Under the pieces are notes generated by a model. The model searched no databases. It saw only the letters and a list, made by a program, of their open reading frames with translations, and was not told where the DNA came from. The position numbers and the translations under genes are program-made. Shown one piece after another: positions 18,716 to 27,413 of a stretch of DNA of 64,000 nucleotides (positions are counted from its first letter, which is position 1; each line of letters begins with the position of its first letter). The DNA is from Shimia sp. SK013. GTDB lineage: Bacteria > Pseudomonadota > Alphaproteobacteria > Rhodobacterales > Rhodobacteraceae. The DNA lies in assembly GCF_001292625.1 (NCBI RefSeq), contig NZ_LAJH01000009.1, positions 1 through 64,000 of the forward strand, in the 5' to 3' direction.

Positions 18716-20010
18716 GCGGTTGTTTCCTTGGATTTTGTGACGAACGCAGCAGTGGCCAATGATTGCACGGAACGGGATGCGGCAATGGTGGCGTGGGTTG
18801 CGAACTCTTCGTGGTTTTGTTCAGTGAATTTCAAGTTGTACAGGTAGTTGACCATCGCGCCGCTAGATTGGGCCATGCCGTTGGCTGAGGTGTCGGCGCC
18901 CGCGTGGATGTCGTGCACTTCGGCGCCGTTTCCGAGATGAAAGCGGGCAACGGGATCGATGGGCACCCCGTCTTTGCGCTTGGCGGTCAACAGATACCGG
19001 GCCGCCATCGCGCGCTGGTCATCCTGCGGCGCTGTCCCTGCAAGAATTGCCACGGCAATAGGCCCGTGTGTCTCATCGTTCTGTTGGGTTTCCAGCCAAC
19101 GGTTGAAACCGGGGATGGGCGACAAGGTGACAAACGTCTGGATACCCGGGAGGTCCAAGGCCAGTTCGCTGACCACCTGTTTGATCAGGAGATTGCCAAA
19201 ACTGATCCCGGCCAACCCCTTTTGACAGTTCGAAATCGAATAAAATACGGCCACCTCTGCCTGATCTGCTTCAAGCGGGTCGCGCTGTTCGGACAACAGC
19301 TCGTCGATTGAGCCGGGGACGGTTTCGGTGAGGGCAACTTCGACAAAAATGAGCGGCTCATCCGGCATTGAGGGATGAAAGAAGGCAAAACATCTGCGGT
19401 CTGGTGGATAAAGCCTGCGACGCAGATCTTCTAAGTCGCTGATTTGGTGGACCGCCTCATAGGCCACGACTTTGTCCAGAATACGCGCGGGCGTGTCCCA
19501 GCTGATTTGTTTGAGCACAAGAAAGCCGCGGTTAAACCAACTGCGCAGCAAATGCACAAAATCAAGGTCCGTGCGCCGCAGGTCAGGGTGCGTTTTTAGA
19601 ATGCGCAAGAGATCCACGCGCATCGCAACAAGGTCTTGAGTGGCTCCTGTGGGTTGGTTCAGGCGTCGCAGCAACTCCTGTCGGCGCGGTTCCGCAGCAA
19701 CGCTCAATGCTTTGAAAGCGTCGATGTCGCGATCCTTGGAGTATTGGATTGCAAGGTCGGAAACTTGACCGGCGTCGATGTCAAGTTCATCATTCAGGTA
19801 TCTGAAAAATAAAACTTTTTCATCATCTCTTAGGGCGCGGTAGCGATCCAAAACGGTGGACGCCAATTGAAATCCGGACACTTCGCCCTCGGCGGACAAA
19901 AGTGCCTCACAGAGTTCGGTGATAGAACGGGCGTCGTCTTTGCCGTGCATCTGACCGCGGCGGTCGAACAATTGCGACAGAAGATCGCCTAAAAACCAGT
20001 TTCGTTGCAT
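18712..20010 (-). CDS. matA: Malonyl-CoA decarboxylase
   Basis: Converts malonyl-CoA to acetyl-CoA and CO2, 432 residues, GNAT-like fold with an N-terminal helical domain. Conserved motifs: FAFFHPSMPDEPLIFVEVAL, the SISNCQKGLAGISFGN block with the active-site Ser, FVTLSPIPGFNRWL, and RFHLGNGAEVH with the active-site His. The ATG at 20010 follows the matR stop by one base (TAA-C-ATG); longer in-frame starts run back through matR and are artefacts. With MatB it completes malonate to acetyl-CoA. Confidence 0.93.
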   Translation of the reverse strand: MQRNWFLGDLLSQLFDRRGQMHGKDDARSITELCEALLSAEGEVSGFQLASTVLDRYRALRDDEKVLFFRYLNDELDIDAGQVSDLAIQYSKDRDIDAFKALSVAAEPRRQELLRRLNQPTGATQDLVAMRVDLLRILKTHPDLRRTDLDFVHLLRSWFNRGFLVLKQISWDTPARILDKVVAYEAVHQISDLEDLRRRLYPPDRRCFAFFHPSMPDEPLIFVEVALTETVPGSIDELLSEQRDPLEADQAEVAVFYSISNCQKGLAGISFGNLLIKQVVSELALDLPGIQTFVTLSPIPGFNRWLETQQNDETHGPIAVAILAGTAPQDDQRAMAARYLLTAKRKDGVPIDPVARFHLGNGAEVHDIHAGADTSANGMAQSSGAMVNYLYNLKFTEQNHEEFATHATIAASRSVQSLATAAFVTKSKETTA

Positions 20011-20011
20011 G

Positions 20012-20677
20012 TTAGCCGTCCATTTGACTGCTGAGGTATTCACCGGTGCTGCGATAATGGTCGATGAGGTGGGCCGTTGCGGCATCCGCATCGCGGTTGA
20101 GCGCCGCATCCAGAATGTTTTGATGCTCGGCAGCGATGTCCCGTTTCTTGTAGCTTGGACCCCCTGCAGCAAGATAGCGGTAGCGGATGTTGAGGTCATA
20201 GAGTTGCGAACAATAGCGTTCGAGCATTGGCAGATGCGCGTTGTCCAGAAGCGCCATGTGAAACGCCTTGTGGGCGTCTTCAAAATCCGGCGCTTTACGC
20301 AGGCCCGCGCGATTCATGTGGTGATGGCGCAAAACCACTCTGTCTTCCCATGCGGCATCCGCGTTGCGGATTGACGCGCGCAAGGCAGTTTCTTCAAGCG
20401 TGCAACGCAACATCAGGATTTCTTCGAAATTGGCTTTGCCGACCGGCGCCGCACGAAAGCCGCGCTGGTCGATCCGTTCCACAAGCATGTCAGATGTCAG
20501 CAGGCTCAGCGCCTCTCGCACCGGACTTGCTCCGGTGTCCAAAAGCTTGCGCAACTGCTCGATCTTAAGCTTGTCTCCCGGTGGCAATTCGCCCGTGAGA
20601 ATCAACTCACGAAGCTTTAAATACGCCCCATGCGTAGCCGAAGTTTCTTTGCTGTCACTGTCAGGCATTACGTTCAT
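20012..20677 (-). CDS. matR: GntR-family regulator (FCD type), likely MatR
   Basis: A 221-residue transcription factor. The N-terminal winged helix (about 15-80) has the GntR signature LKLRELILTGELPPGDKL ... GASPVREALSLL ... RGFRAAPV. The C-terminal FCD domain (about 95-210) has the metal/ligand His pattern (RHHHMNR, FEDAHKAFH, DIAAEHQNI). It lies inside the operon immediately before matA, as matR does in rhizobial malonate loci, so it probably responds to malonate or malonyl-CoA, or to a pathway intermediate. A likely operator is the 12-bp palindrome in the divergent promoter region (21123-21134). Confidence 0.87.
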   Translation of the reverse strand: MNVMPDSDSKETSATHGAYLKLRELILTGELPPGDKLKIEQLRKLLDTGASPVREALSLLTSDMLVERIDQRGFRAAPVGKANFEEILMLRCTLEETALRASIRNADAAWEDRVVLRHHHMNRAGLRKAPDFEDAHKAFHMALLDNAHLPMLERYCSQLYDLNIRYRYLAAGGPSYKKRDIAAEHQNILDAALNRDADAATAHLIDHYRSTGEYLSSQMDG

Positions 20678-20721
20678 GATCGCATTTTCCCCGAATTACC
20701 GCTTATTGCCCGCAAGGGTCA

Positions 20722-21108
20722 TTAACTTAGAGTGGACCCGCCGGTCGAAAGCCCAACGGACAGGTTAAGTGAGCCTTCGTTTATCAGCCAACGACGCATC
20801 ACGTAACTGCGCGCGCCACTTTTGTGCATAGGATCATTTTCGGCCAGCTGCTGCGCAGCCTCCAAACTATCGGCACGATAGACAATCAGGCCGACGCCTT
20901 GCATATGCGCGCCGGTTTCATCCGACATCGGCCCTGCAAAAGCCAGCTGACCTGCACGCTCCAGATCAGCTTGATATGCAAGGTGGTCCGGAAGGGATGC
21001 CTTAACATCTTGAGGGGCTTTCGCCGGAGTGCTGTGCGCAACGAACAGCTCCAATGCCAGAGCGCCACGGCTCTTTGCTTCTGATTTGTAGTCTGTCCAA
21101 GCAACCAT
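20722..21108 (-). CDS. YciI-like small protein
   Basis: A 128-residue ferredoxin-like (dimeric alpha+beta barrel) protein. It has the YciI pattern: LALELFVAHSTP at the start of the fold, an LPDHLAYQADLERAGQLAFAGP segment with the typical His and GP turn, a YRADSLEAAQQLAENDP helix and an RRWLINEGS strand. Relatives include accessory or isomerase-like enzymes of aromatic breakdown, but no specific reaction can be assigned. It is the first gene of the minus-strand operon, 44 bases upstream of matR, and shares a 75-base divergent promoter with the FAH operon. Confidence 0.8.
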   Translation of the reverse strand: MVAWTDYKSEAKSRGALALELFVAHSTPAKAPQDVKASLPDHLAYQADLERAGQLAFAGPMSDETGAHMQGVGLIVYRADSLEAAQQLAENDPMHKSGARSYVMRRWLINEGSLNLSVGLSTGGSTLS

Positions 21109-21122
21109 TTTGCTTCTCCAAA

Positions 21123-21134
21123 AATATCGATATT
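21123..21134. promoter_or_regulatory. 12-bp palindrome in the divergent mat/FAH promoter
   Basis: AATATCGATATT is a perfect palindrome in the short region between yciI (minus) and the FAH gene (plus). GntR regulators of the FCD class bind short AT-rich palindromes, so this is a reasonable MatR operator candidate. It also lies just upstream of the yciI start and could overlap its promoter. Confidence 0.45.
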
Positions 21135-21192
21135 ATTTGACTTATGACAAAATAGTCGTCAGAAATCAAGAGAACAGACGAGGATGACGACA

Positions 21193-22077
21193 ATGAAATA
21201 CCTGGTGGGCGAGACGACAGAAGGCACTTCTGTTTTTGCTGTAGATGGCGAAAACGCCGTAAATTTAACGGCTTTGGACAGTTCTGTGGGTGCGGACCTG
21301 ATGGGTGTGATCTCACAGCCGGGCCTTGCCGACTCACTTTCAAAGAAAATCGCAGCCGCGCCCAAGGTCGCCGTTGATTCGATCACGCCGGCTTTGCCCG
21401 TCGCGGCGCCCGGCACGATTATCTGCATGGGGTTGAACTACACCGACCACATCAAAGAGGGCGGTTACGATATTCCAGAATATCCCGCCCTGTTCATGCG
21501 CGGCAAAAATTCGATCATGGCTGCAGGCAAGCCGATGGTGCGTCCGTCTTGTTCCGAACAACTCGATTATGAAGCCGAACTGATGCTGATCGTCGGTAAA
21601 GGTGGTCGTCACATCTCCGAAGCTGACGCGCTTGATCACGTCTTTGGCTATACCGTGTTCAACGACGGGTCTGTGCGCAACTACCAGCGCAAAACCCATC
21701 AATGGACACCGGGGAAGAACTTTGACGACACCGGCGCCATTGGCCCGTTCACAGTGACACCCGATGAAGTTCCTGAAGGCGCAGCAGGGCTCAAGATCGA
21801 GAGTCGCGTTGGCTCCGAAATTTTGCAAAGCTCAAACACCGCCAATATGATTTGGGATGCGCGCAAAGTGATTGCGACAATTTCGGAATACACCACGCTT
21901 GAGCCCGGTGATCTGATCGCTTTGGGAACACCTCCGGGCGTTGGACATGCGAAAAAGCCAAATCCACGCTGGCTCAAACCCGGTGAGACCGTTGAGATTG
22001 AAATCGAGGGAATTGGCATTTGTGCAAGCCCCGTGATTGATGAAAAAGACGCTGAAGAAAAGGCCGCTGCAGAATGA
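21193..22077 (+). CDS. Fumarylacetoacetate hydrolase family protein (acylpyruvase-like)
   Basis: A 294-residue metal-dependent FAH-fold enzyme. The core begins at GTIICMGLNYTDHIKEGG (about 75-93). The metal ligands sit in LDYEAELMLIVGKGG (two Glu) with a following Asp region (FGYTVFNDGSVRNYQRKTHQW). The catalytic loop contains KNFDDTGAIGPFTVTPDE and the C-terminal LEPGDLIALGTPPGVG is diagnostic. Family members hydrolyse acylpyruvates or decarboxylate/isomerise ring-cleavage products. The ATG at 21193 is preferred because GAGG lies nine bases upstream; a second ATG at 21184 abuts that site. It is the first gene of the catabolic operon and overlaps the next gene by four bases. Confidence 0.88.
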   Translation: MKYLVGETTEGTSVFAVDGENAVNLTALDSSVGADLMGVISQPGLADSLSKKIAAAPKVAVDSITPALPVAAPGTIICMGLNYTDHIKEGGYDIPEYPALFMRGKNSIMAAGKPMVRPSCSEQLDYEAELMLIVGKGGRHISEADALDHVFGYTVFNDGSVRNYQRKTHQWTPGKNFDDTGAIGPFTVTPDEVPEGAAGLKIESRVGSEILQSSNTANMIWDARKVIATISEYTTLEPGDLIALGTPPGVGHAKKPNPRWLKPGETVEIEIEGIGICASPVIDEKDAEEKAAAE

Positions 22078-22739
22078 ATGCCCCAACAGGTGCAAAACTG
22101 GACGCGTTGCGCGCCCAAGCTCAGCAAGAGCATCGCGACCTGCGGGGTCGCATCGGTCGGCTGTCTGGCGATGCTATCGATCTGATTTTGCGGCAGGCAC
22201 GCTCGCATTATGCTTGGACGGATAAACCCATTCCGGATGGACTTCTCGAAGAGATCTATGACATCACCATCAACGGTGCGACCAGCATGAACTCATTGCC
22301 GGCGCGGTTTGTGTTTGTAAAAACACCCGAAGGTAAAGCGCGGCTCGCTAAGTCGCTAAAGCCGCAAAACGTGGCCAAGATGATGGGTGCGCCTGTCACT
22401 GCTATTATCGCGCAGGACATGGAATTCTGGAAAGAACTGCCGTTCCTGTTCCCGCACGAAGACCGTCGCCACCTGTTTGATGGCAAACCGGATTACGTCG
22501 AAGACACAGCAGATCGAAACGCCACGCTGCAAGGCGCATACTTTATGATTGCCGCCCGTGCTGTGGGATTGGACGTTGGCGCGATGTCGGGATTTTCCAA
22601 CAAGATCGTCGACGAAGAGTTCTTCGCAGGCACCACGCTGAAATCCAATTTTCTGTGCAACATCGGCTATGCGGACGAAACAGCGCTGTTTCAGAAACTG
22701 CCGCGATTTGCCTTTGATCAAGTTTGCACGTTCGCCTGA
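22074..22739 (+). CDS. Nitroreductase family, malonic semialdehyde reductase (RutE)-like
   Basis: A 221-residue FMN-dependent reductase. It shows the RutE/HadB pattern: ARSHYAWTDKPIPDGLLEEIYD, NGATSMNSLPARFVFVKTPEGK (FMN phosphate contacts), a KMMGAPVTAIIAQD strand and AAR-AVGLDVGAMSGF at the C-terminal FMN site. RutE-type enzymes reduce malonic semialdehyde to 3-hydroxypropionate; here that activity is inferred by similarity only. It overlaps the FAH gene by four bases, and its context with matA/matB on the other strand makes a three-carbon dicarboxylate-related role plausible. Confidence 0.8.
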   Translation: MNAPTGAKLDALRAQAQQEHRDLRGRIGRLSGDAIDLILRQARSHYAWTDKPIPDGLLEEIYDITINGATSMNSLPARFVFVKTPEGKARLAKSLKPQNVAKMMGAPVTAIIAQDMEFWKELPFLFPHEDRRHLFDGKPDYVEDTADRNATLQGAYFMIAARAVGLDVGAMSGFSNKIVDEEFFAGTTLKSNFLCNIGYADETALFQKLPRFAFDQVCTFA

Positions 22740-22751
22740 GGAGGGACCACC

Positions 22752-23216
22752 GTGGCCATTCGAATGAAGACCGTAGTGACCTACAAAACCACTGCCCAGT
22801 GTCCAACACCCGCGCGCACGGAAATCCCGATCCGCGATCTGAACGTCACAGTTGATGAGCCTGCCGAACGTGGCGGCACAAATCTGGGCGCGACCCCGAC
22901 TGAAACAGCGCTGACAGCGTTGATTGCCTGCACCAATGTCATTGGCCACAAGAACGCCAAACGTCTGGGCGTCGATCTGGGCACGGTCACAATTGATGCG
23001 GACTGCAAATTCGACCGCCGCGGCGTGTTGATGGAAGAAGAGATCGACCTGCCGTTTCCCGAAATCACACTCACGGTGAATTGCACCACCTCTGCCAGTT
23101 TGGAGGAACTGGCAGAGGTGGGCGCGGAAACGGCAAAGTACTGTGCGATTGCTAAATTGTTCGAAGCGGCCGGAACGGACCTGACTGTGAATTGGGTCAA
23201 GACCGGCGAAGTGTAA
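22752..23216 (+). CDS. OsmC-family protein
   Basis: A 154-residue OsmC/Ohr-fold protein. GTG start with GGAGGGA upstream. The two conserved cysteines are present in LIACTNVIGHK (about 60-70) and AKYCAIAKLFEA (about 128), the positions used by OsmC/Ohr peroxidases. It also has the family motif GGTNLGATPTETALTALIAC. Ordinary OsmC proteins reduce organic hydroperoxides; its location in a catabolic operon suggests detoxifying an oxidised intermediate, but this is inferred. Confidence 0.83.
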   Translation: MAIRMKTVVTYKTTAQCPTPARTEIPIRDLNVTVDEPAERGGTNLGATPTETALTALIACTNVIGHKNAKRLGVDLGTVTIDADCKFDRRGVLMEEEIDLPFPEITLTVNCTTSASLEELAEVGAETAKYCAIAKLFEAAGTDLTVNWVKTGEV

Positions 23217-23254
23217 TCAAAAGGGCCAAAAGGTCCGACTTTCTGGGAGGAAAA

Positions 23255-24328
23255 ATGATGAAACGCACCAAAATCAACCTGATCGGCGCCGCTGTGGCTG
23301 CTGTTATGGCTGTACCGGCCGTCGCGCAAGAAAGCGTGTCAGCTGTCGTGATCGACGGCTATCCGGATCGGGCGCTGTGGGTAAAGGAATTCTCGAATTT
23401 CTTCATCCCCGAGGTGGATCGGCAACTGGCCGAAACCGGCGCCTACAAGATGAACTGGCAGGAAAACTATGGCGGGTCGATCGTGAAACCCAAAGGCGTG
23501 CTTGAAGGCGTCCAGCTGGGGCTTGGCGACATCGGTATTGTCACCACGATCTTCCACTCGTCCAAACTGCCCAGCCAGGGCATTTCCGGCTCAACACCGT
23601 TTATCGCATTCGACGCCCGTGCGGTGGCCAAGGCCGTTGACGAAATCGCCCGTGAATTCCCGGCCATGCAGAACGAATTTGCAGCCCAGAACCAAGTCTA
23701 TCTGGCGACCGGCGTTGTGCTGGACACCTATCAGGTGTTCTGCTCTGAGGAAGTCTCCTCGGTTTCTGATCTCGAAGGTCGCAAGATCGCCGGTGCGGGC
23801 CTGAACCTGCGCTACCTGGAAGGCATCAAAGATGCAGCTGGTGTACGTGGCGGTTTGACCGATTTTTACAACATGGTGCAAACCGGTCTGGTGGATTGCG
23901 CGATGCTTTGGCCTGAAGCCGCCAAAACATTCAAAATTGCCGAAGTGGCGCCTTACATGCTGCGCGCAGACCTTGGCGCTGTGAACTCCAAGACTGTGAC
24001 CGTGAATGCCGATTATTGGGCCAAACTGCCTGATGGCGTTAAAGATGTCCTGCAAGATGTGGCCATCCAGTACCGTGACCACGTTGCGGGTATTGCCATG
24101 GATCGCGCAGCCGCATCGCGTGACGCCTATGTCGCTGCCGGTGGCACAATCGTGGAACTGTCTGATGAAGATCGTGCCGCATGGGCCAATGCGATGCCGA
24201 ATGTGGCACAGGAATGGGCCGAAACGCTGAACGGCAAAGGCGAAGATGGCACCGCAATGCTTTCGGCCTACATTGGGAAACTTTCGGATGCGGGTTACAC
24301 CGGCGTTCGCGACTGGACCATGAAATAA
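23255..24328 (+). CDS. TRAP transporter substrate-binding protein (DctP type)
   Basis: The periplasmic receptor of a tripartite ATP-independent transporter, 357 residues. The ATG at 23255 follows GGGAGGAAAA and opens a signal peptide cleaved after PAVAQ. The fold shows YGGSIVKPKGVLEGVQLGLGDIG and the helix EVSSVSDLEGRKIAGAG, a DctP hallmark that precedes the carboxylate-binding Arg (LNLRYLEGI). The ligand is probably a carboxylate. Because the locus carries matA/matB and a ring-cleavage enzyme, malonate or an aromatic acid are the main candidates. Confidence 0.9.
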   Translation: MMKRTKINLIGAAVAAVMAVPAVAQESVSAVVIDGYPDRALWVKEFSNFFIPEVDRQLAETGAYKMNWQENYGGSIVKPKGVLEGVQLGLGDIGIVTTIFHSSKLPSQGISGSTPFIAFDARAVAKAVDEIAREFPAMQNEFAAQNQVYLATGVVLDTYQVFCSEEVSSVSDLEGRKIAGAGLNLRYLEGIKDAAGVRGGLTDFYNMVQTGLVDCAMLWPEAAKTFKIAEVAPYMLRADLGAVNSKTVTVNADYWAKLPDGVKDVLQDVAIQYRDHVAGIAMDRAAASRDAYVAAGGTIVELSDEDRAAWANAMPNVAQEWAETLNGKGEDGTAMLSAYIGKLSDAGYTGVRDWTMK

Positions 24329-24362
24329 ACACCTGTTTGGCGACCTATGAAAGGCCCGAAAA

Positions 24363-24914
24363 ATGCTAAAGTCAGCCGCTTCTGGCCTGTCCCGGATCGC
24401 CAACTCAATTGCTATTGCCACCAACGCAATGGGCACGCTTGTCGTGCTGGCGTTGGTGGTCATTCTAAACGTCGATGTGATCGCCCGAGGTCTGTTTGAC
24501 GCACCTCTGCGCGGCACCTACGAGATCGTGCAGTTTTCCGTTGTGATGATTGTGTTTTTGCAGCTGCCCGACGTTGTGCGGGTGGACCGGCTGACGCGAT
24601 CCGACGGGTTTCTGGGTGTCATACACAACCGCCGCCCGGGCGTTGCGAAAAGCATGCGCCGCATCATCAACGCGGTCTCTGCGATCTTTATGGGATTGAT
24701 CGCATACGTGACATTCCCCGAGTTCCTGCACATGTGGCACACACAGGATTATTTCGGCGTACCAGGCTTGTTCACCTTGCCTTGGTGGCCAGTCAAATTG
24801 GTCATCGCGAGCGGCACAGCGCTGTCTTGCCTGATTTTCGTATTCAAGGTCATCAGCGCGCAAGACCGCCCCGAGATGATCCGAGCCCCTGAACATGATG
24901 AGGCGTCCAAATGA
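24363..24914 (+). CDS. dctQ: TRAP transporter small permease (DctQ)
   Basis: A 183-residue membrane protein with four hydrophobic segments (about 16-36, 50-66, 95-115 and 140-160), the usual DctQ layout. The TM1 region VVLALVVILNVDVIARGLF and TYEIVQFSVVMIVFLQLP match the family. It starts 34 bases after the binding-protein gene and its stop overlaps the DctM start by four bases, so both permease subunits are made together. Confidence 0.88.
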   Translation: MLKSAASGLSRIANSIAIATNAMGTLVVLALVVILNVDVIARGLFDAPLRGTYEIVQFSVVMIVFLQLPDVVRVDRLTRSDGFLGVIHNRRPGVAKSMRRIINAVSAIFMGLIAYVTFPEFLHMWHTQDYFGVPGLFTLPWWPVKLVIASGTALSCLIFVFKVISAQDRPEMIRAPEHDEASK

Positions 24915-26215
24915 CTCCGATCGAAATTGGCCTGATCTCGGTCATTGCCATCGTCTTTCTTATCTACTCCGGCGTCTACATACCGGTGGCCTTGGGCGTG
25001 GTGTCGTTCCTGTCCATCTGGATTATGCGCGACAACTTCACCTTGGCCCTCAACCTGCTGAAAATTGCGGTGGGCGACAGCGCGATGGAATACAGCTTTG
25101 CCACCATTCCTCTCTTTACCTTTATGGGGCTCATAGTCTCAAAGGCGGGATTGGGCAAAGATATCTACGAAGTCATGACCATGCGGTTTCGCAAGGTCAA
25201 AGGCGGTATCGGCATGGCCACAGTGGGGGCGAACGCGGTGTTTGCTGCCGTTACCGGATCGTCCATCGCTTCGGCGTCTGTGTTCACCAAAGTGTCGGTG
25301 CCGCAGATGATGGCGCAGGATTATAATCCGCGTTTCGCCGTTGGTGTCGTTGCGGGCTCATCGGTTCTGGGCATGATCATTCCGCCGTCGGCGATGCTGA
25401 TCATCTATTCCTTTGTGGCCGAACAATCGGTTGGGGACATGTTCCTTGCGGGTGTCATTCCCGGCATCTTGCTGGCCATCGCTTATGTCGGTGCCATCTG
25501 GTTCATGGGCCGCTTTACTCCCGGTTTTGTCGGCGGCCGCGTCGTTGCGGACACCGAGTGGATGTCGGGGCGCGAAATTGCCTCCAAAACCCTGCCGACA
25601 TTGGGTCTTATCATCATTGTTTTGGGCGGCATCTACACCGGATGGCTGACCGCAGTTGAGGCCGGCGCAACCGGTGCCTTTGTGGCCTTGTTGATTGCCA
25701 TTGTGCGTAAATCAATGTCGCGCCGCGCTTTCTGGGACGCGCTTCTGGAAACCGGCCACATCACAGCGGCCATCCTGTTCCTGATCACTGCGGCGTCTAT
25801 CTATAGCCGGATGCTTGGCCTTGCGGGGCTGCCCAATCAGCTCCAGGATCTTTTGGCAGGCAACACATCGTCGTTCTGGACCATCATGCTGCTTTACGTG
25901 TTGCTGATGTTGTTTCTCGGCACACTGCTGGACACGGCGTCGATCATCCTGATTGTCGTGCCGTTGTTCCTGCCGCTTGCCGAAGCACTGGATATGTCGC
26001 TCATCTGGTTTGGTATCATCACAGTGGTCGGCGCCGAGATCGGCTTGCTTACTCCGCCGCTTGGGATTTCCTGTTTTGTCATCAAATCAACCATCAACGA
26101 TGACAGGATATCGCTCAAAGACGTCTTCATGGGCGCTCTGCCGTTTGCATTCGTTATGCTGATCATCCTGTTCATCCTGATCGCATTCCCCATTCTCAGC
26201 CTCGCTCTCATCTAA
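24911..26215 (+). CDS. dctM: TRAP transporter large permease (DctM)
   Basis: The 434-residue channel-forming TRAP subunit with about a dozen hydrophobic helices. Typical segments: ATIPLFTFMGLIVSKAGLGK, the re-entrant loop GANAVFAAVTGSSIASASVF, SSVLGMIIPPSAMLIIYSF, and the mirrored LLDTASIILIVVPLFLPL ... GLLTPPLGISCFV. It is coupled to dctQ and followed after 11 bases by the dioxygenase gene. Confidence 0.92.
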   Translation: MTPIEIGLISVIAIVFLIYSGVYIPVALGVVSFLSIWIMRDNFTLALNLLKIAVGDSAMEYSFATIPLFTFMGLIVSKAGLGKDIYEVMTMRFRKVKGGIGMATVGANAVFAAVTGSSIASASVFTKVSVPQMMAQDYNPRFAVGVVAGSSVLGMIIPPSAMLIIYSFVAEQSVGDMFLAGVIPGILLAIAYVGAIWFMGRFTPGFVGGRVVADTEWMSGREIASKTLPTLGLIIIVLGGIYTGWLTAVEAGATGAFVALLIAIVRKSMSRRAFWDALLETGHITAAILFLITAASIYSRMLGLAGLPNQLQDLLAGNTSSFWTIMLLYVLLMLFLGTLLDTASIILIVVPLFLPLAEALDMSLIWFGIITVVGAEIGLLTPPLGISCFVIKSTINDDRISLKDVFMGALPFAFVMLIILFILIAFPILSLALI

Positions 26216-26226
26216 GGAGCCACCTC

Positions 26227-27099
26227 ATGCGCACCGTTACCAAAGACAACATCACCGACGTTTTCATGGGCTACCTGTCCGAAGACACCAATCCGCGGGT
26301 GCGCGAAGTCATGGGCGCTCTTGTGCGCCACTTGCACGACTTTGCCCGCGAAACGAACCTGACCCACGAAGAATGGCGGACCGGTATTGCCTTCCTCGAA
26401 GGCTGCGCGGCGATCGAGACCGAAGACCACCACGAATTTGTGCTGGCCTCTGATGTGCTCGGCCTGTCGTCCCTGGTCGACATGATGCACTCCAGCCCCA
26501 CCGCGACGAGTTCATCCGTGCTGGGGCCGTTTCACGTCTCAGGTGCGCCACCTTTGGCCATCGGAGGCGACATGAAACGCCACTACGGCGGGCCGGTTTT
26601 GCTGGCCGAAGGCACCATCAAAGACGAGGCGGGCAATCCGATTGCCGGGGCTGAGCTCGACATCTGGCAAACCGCGCCAAATGGGATGTATGCCAGCCAG
26701 GATGACGAGCAGGATACGTTCTCGTTTCACGGTCTGATGACCGTGGGTGATGATGGCAGGTATCGTTTCACCACCGTCAAACCGGTTGAATACACCGTGC
26801 CATCCGATGGTCCTGTGGGTGACATCCTGCGTGCCTGCGGCCGTCACCCCTGGCGCCCGTCGCATTTGCATTACATCATCAAGGCACCGGGGTATCGCAC
26901 TTTGGTCACAGAGATTTTCCCGGAGGATGACCCGTATCTGGATCAAGACACGGTGTTTGGCGTGCGCGACGATCTTGTGATGACTTATCACAAAAAGCCG
27001 GCGGATGCGTTCCCGGAAGGCCTGGAATTGTCCGGCAAAGTGACGGAGCCATTCCTGCACGTGGAATTCGACGTGACACTGGCCGCAGAGGGCACTTAA
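26227..27099 (+). CDS. Intradiol ring-cleavage dioxygenase (hydroxyquinol/catechol 1,2-dioxygenase-like)
   Basis: A 290-residue Fe(III) dioxygenase that opens an ortho-dihydroxylated ring between the two hydroxylated carbons. Candidate iron ligands: Tyr155 (NGMYASQ), Tyr189 (VEYTVPSDGPVG), His213 and His215 (RPSHLHYIIKAPGY). The N-terminal helical dimerisation domain (1-100) ends in SSVLGPFHV, and the family motif AGAELDIWQTAPNG is present. Length and the long N-terminal domain fit hydroxyquinol or catechol 1,2-dioxygenases better than protocatechuate 3,4-dioxygenase. It is last in the FAH-TRAP operon; no companion hydroxylase lies in this window. Confidence 0.88.
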   Translation: MRTVTKDNITDVFMGYLSEDTNPRVREVMGALVRHLHDFARETNLTHEEWRTGIAFLEGCAAIETEDHHEFVLASDVLGLSSLVDMMHSSPTATSSSVLGPFHVSGAPPLAIGGDMKRHYGGPVLLAEGTIKDEAGNPIAGAELDIWQTAPNGMYASQDDEQDTFSFHGLMTVGDDGRYRFTTVKPVEYTVPSDGPVGDILRACGRHPWRPSHLHYIIKAPGYRTLVTEIFPEDDPYLDQDTVFGVRDDLVMTYHKKPADAFPEGLELSGKVTEPFLHVEFDVTLAAEGT

Positions 27100-27413
27100 G
27101 CGGGTCCTCGCGGCAAAACGCGCGAACTTTAGCCTTCGATTAGACGCGCGCCGAGTTCCTCTAAAATTTCAGCGAGCCACGGTCCGGAAACAGGTTTGGT
27201 GAAATTTTCCGGAACCGGATTTTGGAGGACTCCAAGACGGATTTGTTCGGGTCGCATGGCCAGAAACTGCGCGGTCACGAATATGGCTGCGTGGTCCAGA
27301 GTTCTTCTCTGGAACTCCCCTGAAAAAAAGTGCTACACGCCTGCGCCGGTGCTACATTCCGTAGCATCGATCGCGAATACGGGGCTGAAAGCGGCCAACC
27401 CGGGGAAATGCCG
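27100..27413. other. Intergenic region with a possible hairpin before dusA
   Basis: A 314-base gap. At 27181-27216 GGTCCGGAAA pairs with TTTCCGGAACC (one bulged base, 15-base loop), a possible hairpin of unknown function. There is no U-run, so it is not a clear terminator. Nothing else was recognised. Confidence 0.4.

Noticed and set aside
23255-26215. TRAP transporter named specifically as a malonate importer
   Set aside because: The ligand cannot be read from sequence; the operon also encodes a ring-cleavage enzyme, so an aromatic acid is equally possible.
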